This document shows positions 56,728 through 64,000 of a stretch of DNA of 64,000 bases, one piece after another. A program made the position numbers and the translations under genes. This DNA comes from Candidatus Sodalis pierantonius str. SOPE (GTDB taxonomy: Bacteria > Pseudomonadota > Gammaproteobacteria > Enterobacterales > Enterobacteriaceae). Each line of letters opens with the position of its first letter. The stretch's first letter is position 1. The DNA lies in NCBI RefSeq assembly GCF_000517405.1, contig NZ_CP006568.1:1612001-1676000 (forward strand), read 5' to 3'. The notes below the pieces were generated by a model. That model saw nothing but the letters and a program-made list of their open reading frames with translations, did no database searches and was not told where the DNA came from.

Positions 56728-57037
56728 CGTCCCTGCGGTGCTGCTGGCTATAAACGATAACGCTCAGTGATCCGCGGCATCACCGCTCATGCAGTCAGCA
56801 AGCAAAGCGGCAAGACATGACGTTCGCCAGGTCCGCCCTTGAGCTCGACTTTCCCTACGGACAAGCCTCACCCAGCAGATTACGCCTAGCCTACCTATGC
56901 CCCCTAGCCTGTATATGAAGCCTACCCTGGCTTCCTGCATGGCTAACCTACCCAGCCTATGAAGCCTATCCTGCATGTTAAGCTTAGTGAGAATGAGACG
57001 CTTAGCTGGCGGGTAAAATGCTGATGCCCGCTGGCGG
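56728..57037. other. Intergenic region with CCTA-rich degenerate repeats
   Basis: Between tusE and acyP, convergent. 56885-56980 is rich in CCTAnCC words, and TATGAAGCCTAYCCTG occurs twice about 44 bp apart. No gene or clear terminator is seen. Confidence 0.45.
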
Positions 57038-57321
57038 TCAGTAGTGGATGTCAAAGCCGTGAAAATCACCAAGGCTACCGTTGCACGGTTCGGTAAGCAC
57101 TTTATCCACCCGGGCGTGCGCCGGCCCCCCTGCCGTAGCCAGGCCAGCAGATGTTCAACCCGCTCACTTTCGCCGCAGGCCACGACTTCCACGCTGCCGT
57201 CATCCTGGTTACGGACATAACCGCTCAGCCCCAATTGCTTTGCCTGATGTAAAGTGGCGAACCGAAAGCCGCCCCCCTGCACTTGCCCATGGATCCAGGC
57301 CGCCGTACATATCTTTGTCAT
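57038..57321 (-). pseudogene. acyP: Acylphosphatase, frameshifted
   Basis: From ATG 57321 the text is HGQVQGGGFRFATLHQAKQL then SGYVRNQDDGSVEVVACGES, giving the acylphosphatase core with its catalytic Arg and Asn. A one-base loss in a G run near 57125 (LRQGG then RRTPGW) shifts the frame. In the right phase it would read PAHARVDKVLTEPCNG and end FHGFDIHY at TGA 57038. The usual GVGFR is GGGFR here. It is inactive as read, since the last strand is lost. Confidence 0.87.
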
Positions 57322-57408
57322 CGTCTCCTCCTGCCGAACGGCGTAGGTTGCATTTAGCCGCGCTTATTCGCAAAATGGCGCTCTTTAGCTAGGGTTTAGC
57401 ATACTTTT

Positions 57409-58602
57409 ATGATGACAAAACGTCTATTTTTGGCGCGCGGCCGTGAAAAATCGCTTATGCGGCGCCATCCCTGGATCTTTTCCGGCGTGGTAGGTCGGCT
57501 GGAAGGGAAAGCCCAGCCGGGCGAAACCATCGATATTTTTGACGAGAAAGGCCGTTGGCTGGCGCGTGGCGCGTGGTCGCCGCAATCGCAAATGCGCGCC
57601 AGGGTGTGGACCTTCACTCCCGACGAGCAAATTGATGTCGACTTCTTCGTCCGCCGGTTGCAGGTCGCTCAGCGTCTGCGCACGTTTTTGGCGGCGCGGG
57701 ACGGTCTGGATGGCTATCGCCTGATCGCGGGTGAGTCTGATGGTTTGCCCGATATCACTATCGATCGCTATGGTGATTTTCTGGTTCTGCAACTGCTGTC
57801 CGCCGGCGCCGAATATCAACGCGCCACCCTGTTAGCGGCGCTGAAACACTGCTATCCCGACTGCACCCTTTACGATCGTTCCGATGTCGCGGTGCGGAAA
57901 AAAGAGGGGCTCAAAGAAACTCGCGGCGTCATCAGCGGGGCCACCCCACCAGACCTGCTTCCTATCCGTGAACACGATATGGCGTTATTGGTGGATATTG
58001 CCCAAGGCCATAAAACCGGTTTCTATCTTGATCAGCGTGATAGCCGCCTGTCCGCCCGTAAATACGCCGCCGGGCGCCGGGTTCTTAACTGTTTTAGCTA
58101 TACCGGCGCGTTTTCCGTTTCGGTAATGAAAGGGGGGGGCCGAGAAGTAATAAGCGTCGACACGTCTCAAAAGGCGTTGGACGTGGCGCAACAAAACCTG
58201 GCGCTTAATCAGCTGGATTTAGCGCGTGCGCGTTTCGTCCGGGACGATGTTTTTCAATTGCTGCGGCGTTATCGCGAGGAGGGTGAACAGTTTGATATGA
58301 TTATCCTGGACCCGCCCAAGTTTGTTGAAAATAAAAATCAGTTGGCCAGCGCCTGTCGCGGTTATAAAGATATTAACCTGTTGGCGCTGCAACTGCTGAC
58401 GCCGGAGGGGGTCCTGCTGAGCTTCTCCTGCTCCGGTCTGATGACCACCGATCTGTTCCAGAAGATTCTGGCGGATGCGGCGCTTGATGCCGGCCGCGAG
58501 ATACAGTTTATTGTGCAGTTTCGCCAGGCCACCGATCACCCGGTTGCCGGCGCTTATCCCGAAGGGCTGTATCTGAAGGTGTTTGCCTGCCGAGTCGGCT
58601 AA
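57409..58602 (+). CDS. rlmI: 23S rRNA m5C1962 methyltransferase RlmI
   Basis: 397 aa, the E. coli length. An N-terminal PUA domain (KSLMRRHPWIFSGVVGRLEG) precedes the Rossmann methyltransferase: QGHKTGFYLDQRDSRL, NCFSYTGAFSVSVM (SAM site), VISVDTSQKALDVA and the DPPKF motif in MIILDPPKFVENKNQL, then LLSFSCSGLMTTDLFQKI with the catalytic Cys region. No defects. The Shine-Dalgarno is weak; ATG 57412 is an alternative start one codon later. It is divergent from acyP. Confidence 0.95.
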   Translation: MMTKRLFLARGREKSLMRRHPWIFSGVVGRLEGKAQPGETIDIFDEKGRWLARGAWSPQSQMRARVWTFTPDEQIDVDFFVRRLQVAQRLRTFLAARDGLDGYRLIAGESDGLPDITIDRYGDFLVLQLLSAGAEYQRATLLAALKHCYPDCTLYDRSDVAVRKKEGLKETRGVISGATPPDLLPIREHDMALLVDIAQGHKTGFYLDQRDSRLSARKYAAGRRVLNCFSYTGAFSVSVMKGGGREVISVDTSQKALDVAQQNLALNQLDLARARFVRDDVFQLLRRYREEGEQFDMIILDPPKFVENKNQLASACRGYKDINLLALQLLTPEGVLLSFSCSGLMTTDLFQKILADAALDAGREIQFIVQFRQATDHPVAGAYPEGLYLKVFACRVG

Positions 58603-58678
58603 ATTATGTTCTGACGCCTTGAATTCCCCGACGCCTCCCCCATATTAAGTGTAAGGCATACTTTTCACTGGAGGTCTC

Positions 58679-58996
58679 ATGATTGCCAGCAAATTTGGCA
58701 TAGGGCAGCAGGTCCGGCATAAGCTGCTGGGGTATCTGGGGGTCATTATCGATGTGGATCCGGAATACTCCCTGGAGAAGCCTTCGCTGGATGACATTGC
58801 GGCTGACGATAGCCTGCGTACGGCCCCTTGGTATCATGTGGTGATGGAAGATGAAGAGGGAAAACCGGTGCATACCTATCTGGCGGAAGCGCAGCTGGGA
58901 TATGAATCGTTTCCAGTCCATCCCGAACAGCCGACGCTGGATGAGTTGGCGGAATCCATCCGCCAACAACTTCAGGCGCCCCGCTTGAGAAATTAA
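58679..58996 (+). CDS. hspQ: Heat shock protein HspQ
   Basis: 105 aa, the E. coli length. SKFGIGQQVRHKLLGYLGVI then DVDPEYSLE and PWYHVVMEDEEGKPVHTYLA are the family text; it ends with an acidic helix. GGAGG lies 6 bp upstream of the ATG. In E. coli it is a hemimethylated-DNA-binding protein and specificity factor for Lon. It appears intact, in conserved order after rlmI. Confidence 0.95.
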   Translation: MIASKFGIGQQVRHKLLGYLGVIIDVDPEYSLEKPSLDDIAADDSLRTAPWYHVVMEDEEGKPVHTYLAEAQLGYESFPVHPEQPTLDELAESIRQQLQAPRLRN

Positions 58997-59160
58997 TCTC
59001 ATGGCTGTGCGAGCACGCGCAGTCTGATTTCTGCCGCCCCGAGGGCCGGTAAACAAGTCCCAGCCTTGCTCGTGCCAGCAAAGGGCCGTGGCGTGAGCCG
59101 GTTTCTCACGCTTTCACTGGCCGGTAACTCAAACTGAGATCATTACGTGCACCCTGACCC

Positions 59161-59684
59161 TTAGCGTAACCCTAGCTTTCGCTCGACCACCCTGACTTGG
59201 GGGCAATGCCGACCTTCCCTCAACACGCTGGCCATCGGCGCGATTCCGGTTTTCCGCCACGCCACCGGCAACGCTCGGTGGTCCAGCCCCAGTCGTGGGA
59301 TTTCAATTTTGGGGCAGCGATCCATGACCACTTTCCGACGTTCTTCGCCAGCACCGCCGCTTGCTCATTTATGATGCCTAACTGCAGCCACAGCACGTCG
59401 GCATCAATGGCAATCGCTTCCTGCGTCAGGTCGTAAACCGTATCAGCGCGGCGAAAGACATCCACCATGTCGATTTTGGCAGGGATCGCCGCCAAATTGG
59501 CGTAAACGGTTTGTCCCAAGAGGGTTTTCCCTGCCAGGGCTGGGTTCACGGGGTAGACCTGATAGCCATGGGCCAATAAATAAGCCATGACGCCGTGGCT
59601 GGGTCGGGCCGGATTATCGCTGGCGCCCACCAGGGCGATGGTCTTCACGGTCTGCAGAATGTCGCTAATTTCAGCGTCTGTCAT
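59161..59684 (-). pseudogene. yccU: YccU-like CoA-binding protein, frameshifted
   Basis: From ATG 59684: ILQTVKTIALVGASDNPARP is the CoA-binding Rossmann start, then GKTLLGQTVYANLAAIPAKI, DMVDVFRRADTVYDLTQEAI and LWLQLGIINEQAAVLAKNVG. The frame then shifts (loss of 1 or 4 bases near 59320); the right phase would give KVVMDRCPKIEIPRLGLDH, where E. coli YccU ends, and now runs to TAA 59161. Present frame: ends in unrelated residues at 59220. Probably inactive. Confidence 0.85.
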
Positions 59685-59863
59685 GGCGGTTCTCCGCGAA
59701 AAAAAGGTGTGTTAAGTGTACACCCCCCGGTAAAAAACACCTTTCGTCAGCGGAAATCAATAATATCAAAATAAAAACAAGTGTTACTAAATTCTTCAAA
59801 ATTATTATTATTGCTATAGAGACATGGTGAATTATTCTGAGTGCGTTCTGATAAGGTGAGAGA

Positions 59864-60490
59864 ATGAATTTCCTGCGCGTCCTGGTTATGGGGCTATGCA
59901 TCTTAACCGGGTTTCCCGTGATGGCGACCACGCTGCAACTCCCTGAAGAACTTGAACTATTGATTGTCGATGGTAAAGCGCTGGGGAGCTCCCTGCTGCG
60001 CGGCGCCAGCAGCCTGGAGTTGGAACAAGGCCACCATCAGCTTGTTTTTACCCTGCTACAACCCTTGGCCGAGGGTAAAACCGTGATGCCGCCGGCCTGC
60101 AGCTCCCCCTACATTAATCATCGGCTTTGACACGGGCGAGGCGCGACGGCTGAAATTTGTGCTGCCGAGGCTCGCAAGCCGCGCCGAAGGCGAACGTTTT
60201 TGCCATCAGCCGCTGGTCGGTCTTCAGGATCAGGACCAGAAACCGCTGCCCGTCAGCGTCAGCCGGCTCGATGCGGACAAGAAGAGTTTACTGCCCGCGT
60301 TGGAGCAATATAACCGCCGGCACCTCGCCCGGCGCAGTCCGTTGACGGTTTGTCCCGCCAAGGTTCTGCGAGCGCAGAGGCGAAGCAAATGCTGCGGTTC
60401 TGGTTTTTGCAGGCCGACCTGGCCAGCCGGGAGCGTTTTCTTGCCTGGGTGCGCCAACGCCAGTCAATCTCTGGCGAGGAGACAAAATAA
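59864..60490 (+). pseudogene. yccT: YccT (DUF2057, CsgI) periplasmic protein, frameshifted
   Basis: It starts with a signal peptide (MNFLRVLVMGLCILTGFPVM, then ATT) followed by LQLPEELELLIVDGKALGSS and LLRGASSLELEQGHHQLVF, as in E. coli YccT. The frame shifts after GKTVMPPA near 60090. Later pieces (GEARRLKFVLPRLASRAEGE) and the ending (MLRFWFLQADLASRERFLAW) lie in different phases, so at least two indels are present. It is a non-functional remnant in its conserved place between yccU and mgsA. Confidence 0.82.
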
Positions 60491-60946
60491 ACGGCGCTTT
60501 TTTACCGATTTGCCGGTTTGTCTCTTTGCAGTGAAACAGAGTTTCAGTAGTCTATAGTTAGATCGTCAGACTTAAGGAACTGGACATGGAATCTACCACC
60601 CGCACCATTGCCGCGCGCAAACATATCGCGCTGGTGGCGCATGATCATTGTAAACAGTCTCTGCTCAATTGGGTGGAGACTAACAAAGCGCAACTTTCGG
60701 AACATGTGCTGTACGCCACCGGCACCACCGGCAACCTGGTGCAGCTTAAAACCGGTTTACCGGTCAACAGCATGCTCAGCGGCCCGATGGGGGGGGGAAT
60801 CAACAGGTGGGCGTCCTGATTTCCGAAGGCAAAATCGATATGATGATTTTCTTTTGGGATCCACTAAATGCCGTTCCGCACGACCCGGATGTCAAAGCGC
60901 TGCTGCGACTGGCGACGGTGTGGAATATCCCCGTGGCCACCAACCG

Positions 60947-62261
60947 GACCCTGTACACGATTCTGTGTAAATGCCTTTTCTCAGAAGTGACCGTCCAGGC
61001 GGTCACCGAACTCGATAATAAAGCGGCTCATTGCCATGCGCCAGTCCCTCAAAGGCATTGTCCATTTCTGTGAGGCTGCCTGTATCGCCAGCCACACCAC
61101 CTTTTTCACTGCGTCGTCGGTCGGGAACACCTTGCGCTTTTTGATGGCATGCCGGATCACGCTGTTTAACGACTCGATGGCGTTGGTCGTGTAGATCACC
61201 TTGCGGATGTCCGTTGGGTAGGCAAAGAACGTGGCCAGATTGGCCCAGTTTGCCTGCCAGCTTCGACTTATTTGTGGGTAGCGGATGTCCCAGGCACTGA
61301 AGAACGCTTCCAGCGCCTGCAAGCCGGCTTCTTCCGTAGGGGCCTGATAGATAGCTTTCAGGTCGCGGGTGACGGCCTTGTAGTCCTTCCAGGAGACGAA
61401 CCGCAGGCTGTTGCGCACCATATGCACGATACACAGCTGGAGCCGCGCCTCCGGATACACCGCGTTAATAGCGTCAGGGAAACCTTTCAGCCCGTCTACG
61501 CAGGCGATAAGGATATCGTTCAGGCCGCGGTTTTTCAGCTCTGTCAGCACGTTCAGCCAGAACTTTGCGCCTTCATTTTCGGCCAGCCACATACCTAGCA
61601 ACTCTTTCTGGCCTTCGATGTTGATGCCCAGCGCCAGGAACACAGATTTGTTGATGATGCGGCTGTCCTGCCGGACTTTTAGAACGATACAGTCAAGATA
61701 AACAATGGGATAGACTGCATCCAGAGGCCGGTTTTGCCATTCAACAACCTGCTCCATGACCGCATCGGTGACCTTTGAGACCAGCGCCGGCGAGACATCG
61801 GCGTCATACAGCTCTTTGAACGCGGCGGCGATCTCGCGGGTGGTCATCCCTTTGGCGTACAACGATAAAATCTGGTTATCCATCCCGGTAATCCGGGTCT
61901 GGTTCTTCTTCACCAGTTGCGGTTCAAAGGAACCGTCACGATCGCGCGGAGTACGCAGCGCCAGCGGGCCATCGCCAGTGGTAACGGTTTTTGTGGAATA
62001 GCCGTTGCGGGCGTTGGTCCCCGGTTTAGGCTGATTTTTATCGTAGCCGAGGTGATGGGTCATTTCGGCATTGAGAGCTGCTTCGACGCTGATTTTTTTC
62101 AGCAGCCGATCGAAGTGACTGAGATCTTCAGGGGTTTTGAGATTTTTGGCCAGTTCGTTAGCCAGAGCCTGCAACTGTTTTTCGTCCATAAATTAACCTG
62201 TTTTTGATGTTGGATTGAACATATCAAAATCAGGCAAATACACAAATTTCTAAACAGGCTC
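60947..62261 (-). mobile_element. IS256-family element, intact copy with target duplication
   Basis: A complete 1315-bp element. The ends are GACCCTGTACACGATTCTG (60947) and the inverse of GAGCCTGTTTAGAAATTTG (62261), imperfect inverted repeats of ~28 bp. ACCAACCG is duplicated on both sides (60939-60946, 62262-62269), an 8-bp duplication as expected for the family. Of the IS256 copies here it is the only one showing a clean insertion. Confidence 0.96.
60981..62189 (-). CDS. IS256-family transposase (intact)
   Basis: A full 402-aa DDE transposase with VYLDCIVLKV, ACVDGLKGF and NAIESLNSVIR, ending RFIIEFGDRLDGHF. It is practically identical to the copy at 38190. Its element has both ends and a target duplication, so it is the best candidate for an active IS256 source. 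Confidence 0.95.
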   Translation of the reverse strand: MDEKQLQALANELAKNLKTPEDLSHFDRLLKKISVEAALNAEMTHHLGYDKNQPKPGTNARNGYSTKTVTTGDGPLALRTPRDRDGSFEPQLVKKNQTRITGMDNQILSLYAKGMTTREIAAAFKELYDADVSPALVSKVTDAVMEQVVEWQNRPLDAVYPIVYLDCIVLKVRQDSRIINKSVFLALGINIEGQKELLGMWLAENEGAKFWLNVLTELKNRGLNDILIACVDGLKGFPDAINAVYPEARLQLCIVHMVRNSLRFVSWKDYKAVTRDLKAIYQAPTEEAGLQALEAFFSAWDIRYPQISRSWQANWANLATFFAYPTDIRKVIYTTNAIESLNSVIRHAIKKRKVFPTDDAVKKVVWLAIQAASQKWTMPLRDWRMAMSRFIIEFGDRLDGHF

Positions 62262-62443
62262 ACCAACCGCTCTACCGCCGATTTCTTCATTAGCTCCGCT
62301 CTTTTCCATCAGGACGTGGCGATCGCCATCCCTGATTATCAACGTTATCTGGCGGAGCGCCTGTCGTCCTAACGGAGCCCACTCCACATCAGGCGCGCCC
62401 GCGCGTGCCTGGCGATGCCGCGCCGTGAAGCGACATGCGCGGT

Positions 62444-64000
62444 TTAGGGTTTTCTCGCCTGCGGCACCCCCTGACTCAGCAGTTCCTCTATAAATACCGA
62501 CGGGTTCGCCTTGTCCGTCAGCAGCCATACCTGCTCTTTGGCGCGGGTAAGCGCCACGTACAGCAGGCGACGCTCTTCCGCGTCCGGGTAGTCCTCCGGT
62601 TGGGGAAGGAGAACCTGTTCGATAATCGATTCCCGCACCGCAGCAGGAAATCCGTCGCGGCCGTCGTTGACGCCGACAATGATCACATACTCCGCCTGCT
62701 GCCCTTTGCTGGCATGAATAGTCATAAAATCAATCGTCAGGTTGGGCCAGCGCGTCGCCGCTTTTGCCAGCAGCGCCGGACGCAGATGGTGATAACGTGC
62801 CAGCACCAGAATACGTTGCGTCGGCGTGACAAAACCGCTGAGTTTGTTTAAAAGCGCGTCAAGTTGATCTTCAGGCAGGATCAACACCGCTTTTTTGCCG
62901 CCGCGCGTCAGGTTGTTAAGCGGCTTTGCCAGTTGAAACGGATTTTGCTGCACAAACCGGTTTGCCACTTCGCCAATACGTTGATTAAAGCGGTAGGTGG
63001 TATCCAGAGCCAGCGGTTCGCCACCGCCAAAACTCGCGCTGAAGGCGGTGGTCAACGCCAGCTCCGCGCCGCTGAAGCGGTAAATCGCCTGCCAATCATC
63101 CCCAACGGCGAACAATGCGCTGGCGCTGTTTTGTTGGCACAGCGCGGTGATAAGCCTGGCGCGCTGGAGTGAGATATCCTGAAACTCATCCACCAGAATA
63201 TGTTTCCACGGGCTCACGAAGCGGCCTTTTTGCAAAATATCCACCGCCTGATGGATAAGACCGTCAAAGTCCACCGCGCCCTCTTCTTTCAATGCCTGTT
63301 TCCAGGCTTTCAGCAGCGGCGCCAGCAGCCGGATGCATTTTTGAAACTGCTCGCGCAGCGCATCGGGCGCCGCGTCTATCATCTCGGCCTGGCTGCCGCC
63401 GTGCGAACGCATCAGCCCGACCCAGCGCTCCAGCCGTCCCGCCAGGCGGTTAGCCAGTTTATCGTTCTGCCAGAAATCGCCGTCCGGCACTTCCCAGTCT
63501 AGTTCCTCGCCAATCCACTGCCGCCACCCTTTGGCCTGCGCCTTTTTTTCGCGGCATTGCTGTCGCCAATGGTCAATCAGCAGCTTACGCCGCGCGGCGC
63601 CATCGCTTTCAAGCTGGCTCACGGCCGGCGCCTTTTTGTTGCCTTGACGAATAATCATCAGCGCCAAGGCATGAAAAGTACTTGCCTGAATCGTATCCAC
63701 GTCCAGCCGCTGCCGCAGGCGTTCGTCCATTTCCCGCGCCGCCTGGCGGCCGAATGCCAGCAGCAAAATCTGATCCGGCGTCGCCAGATTACGCCGCAGC
63801 AACCAGCAGGCGCGCGCCACCAGCAGCGAGGTTTTACCGCTACCGGCGCCGGCCAGCACCAGCAGCGATCGCTCGCCGTTGACCACCGCCCGGCTTTGGG
63901 CAAGATTAAGCGGCGAACTTTCCACCGAGCGAAAGAAGTCCTCATGCTCTTGCAGCATACGCGTCGTCCATTGCTGATTGCGCATCGCCACCCGTTGCAC
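62444..64000 (-). CDS. helD: DNA helicase IV HelD (N-terminus outside the window)
   Basis: The frame is open from the window edge to TAG/stop at 62444 and gives the last ~518 residues of a superfamily 1 helicase. Motifs in order: Q/I region PLNLAQSRAVVNG with Walker A LAGAGSGKTSLL, Ia TIQASTFHALAL, II LVDEFQDIS, III VGDDWQAIYRFSGAE, IV LDTTYRFNQRIG, V TIHASKGQQAEYVI and VI LYVALTRAKEQVW. It is 71 bp from mgsA and convergent, the E. coli arrangement. No defect is visible in the part present. Confidence 0.93.
   Translation of the reverse strand: MQRVAMRNQQWTTRMLQEHEDFFRSVESSPLNLAQSRAVVNGERSLLVLAGAGSGKTSLLVARACWLLRRNLATPDQILLLAFGRQAAREMDERLRQRLDVDTIQASTFHALALMIIRQGNKKAPAVSQLESDGAARRKLLIDHWRQQCREKKAQAKGWRQWIGEELDWEVPDGDFWQNDKLANRLAGRLERWVGLMRSHGGSQAEMIDAAPDALREQFQKCIRLLAPLLKAWKQALKEEGAVDFDGLIHQAVDILQKGRFVSPWKHILVDEFQDISLQRARLITALCQQNSASALFAVGDDWQAIYRFSGAELALTTAFSASFGGGEPLALDTTYRFNQRIGEVANRFVQQNPFQLAKPLNNLTRGGKKAVLILPEDQLDALLNKLSGFVTPTQRILVLARYHHLRPALLAKAATRWPNLTIDFMTIHASKGQQAEYVIIVGVNDGRDGFPAAVRESIIEQVLLPQPEDYPDAEERRLLYVALTRAKEQVWLLTDKANPSVFIEELLSQGVPQARKP

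Larger units (their letters stand above)
60586..62372 (+). pseudogene. mgsA: Methylglyoxal synthase, frameshifted and split by IS256
   Basis: From ATG 60586 (AAGGAAC upstream): RKHIALVAHDHCKQSLLNWV and YATGTTGNLVQLKTGLPVNS are MgsA. At LSGPMGG a 9-G run (60789-60797) with an extra base shifts the frame, so the catalytic GGDQQ motif is lost. The proper phase resumes VGVLISEGKIDMMIFFWDPL to VATNR, where IS256 interrupts at 60946. After the element the gene ends STADFFISSALFHQDVAIAI, YQRYLAERLSS at TAA 62372. Two lesions; the methylglyoxal bypass from DHAP is lost. Confidence 0.93.

Overview
The window looks like the chromosome of a Sodalis-type insect endosymbiont (Enterobacterales). The best match I can name from memory is 'Candidatus Sodalis pierantonius' (SOPE) of rice weevils, but no database search was possible. 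The reasons are the enterobacterial gene order at the right end (serT-yccA-tusE-acyP-rlmI-hspQ-yccU-yccT-mgsA-helD), host genes that are GC-rich, many freshly broken genes (single frameshifts, single stop codons, small deletions), and a dense load of near-identical insertion sequences from three families. These are an IS903-like IS5-family element of 1055 bp with 9-bp target duplications, an IS256-family element of 1315 bp with 8-bp duplications, and an IS21-family istA/istB element. This is the picture of a recent, host-restricted symbiont early in genome decay.

Layout. 0-5.2 kb: C-terminal stub of a P4-type integrase, an IS256 copy split by an IS903 copy, and an IS21 copy. 5.2-6.7 kb: a broken glycosyltransferase-like membrane gene and a damaged SelW-like gene. 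6.7-16.0 kb: a decayed catabolic island with a minus-strand run (DapA-family enzyme, three MFS transporters, FAD oxidoreductase), a divergent 2-oxoglutarate-semialdehyde-type dehydrogenase and an IclR regulator, nearly all broken. 16.2-19.7 kb: a TPP riboswitch followed by an apparently intact tenA-thiZ-thiX-thiY operon for salvage of thiamin pyrimidine precursors. 19.7-23.4 kb: broken MFS, LysR and MFS genes.

23.5-27.9 kb holds the most interesting locus: a peptidase-C39 ABC exporter, a HlyD-type adaptor and a divergent 75-codon gene whose product has a double-glycine-type leader. This looks like a class II (colicin V-like) microcin cassette. The exporter gene is thrown out of frame by a 15-G tract. 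28-33.6 kb: a broken MFS exporter, a FecCDE-type metal/metallophore ABC operon preceded by a Zur-like palindrome, and a broken MATE gene. 33.6-42.6 kb: emtA with a stop codon, then a nest of IS21, IS256 and IS903 copies.

42.6-45.4 kb is accessory, phage-like DNA: two DUF1640 coiled-coil genes, a small overlapping minus-strand operon, an 86-bp IS903 remnant and a 62-bp IS256 terminal palindrome. 45.4-48.5 kb is a VirK/YbjX gene hit by two IS903 copies and a frameshift. 48.6-52.5 kb: YciI-like, erfK (L,D-transpeptidase), LysR, YpfH-like and DUF2188 genes. 53-55.3 kb: an IS256 copy cutting a phage integrase that sits beside tRNA-Ser(UGA), a probable prophage edge. 55.6-64 kb: the conserved yccA-helD block, where yccA, tusE, rlmI, hspQ and helD look intact while acyP, yccU, yccT and mgsA are broken.
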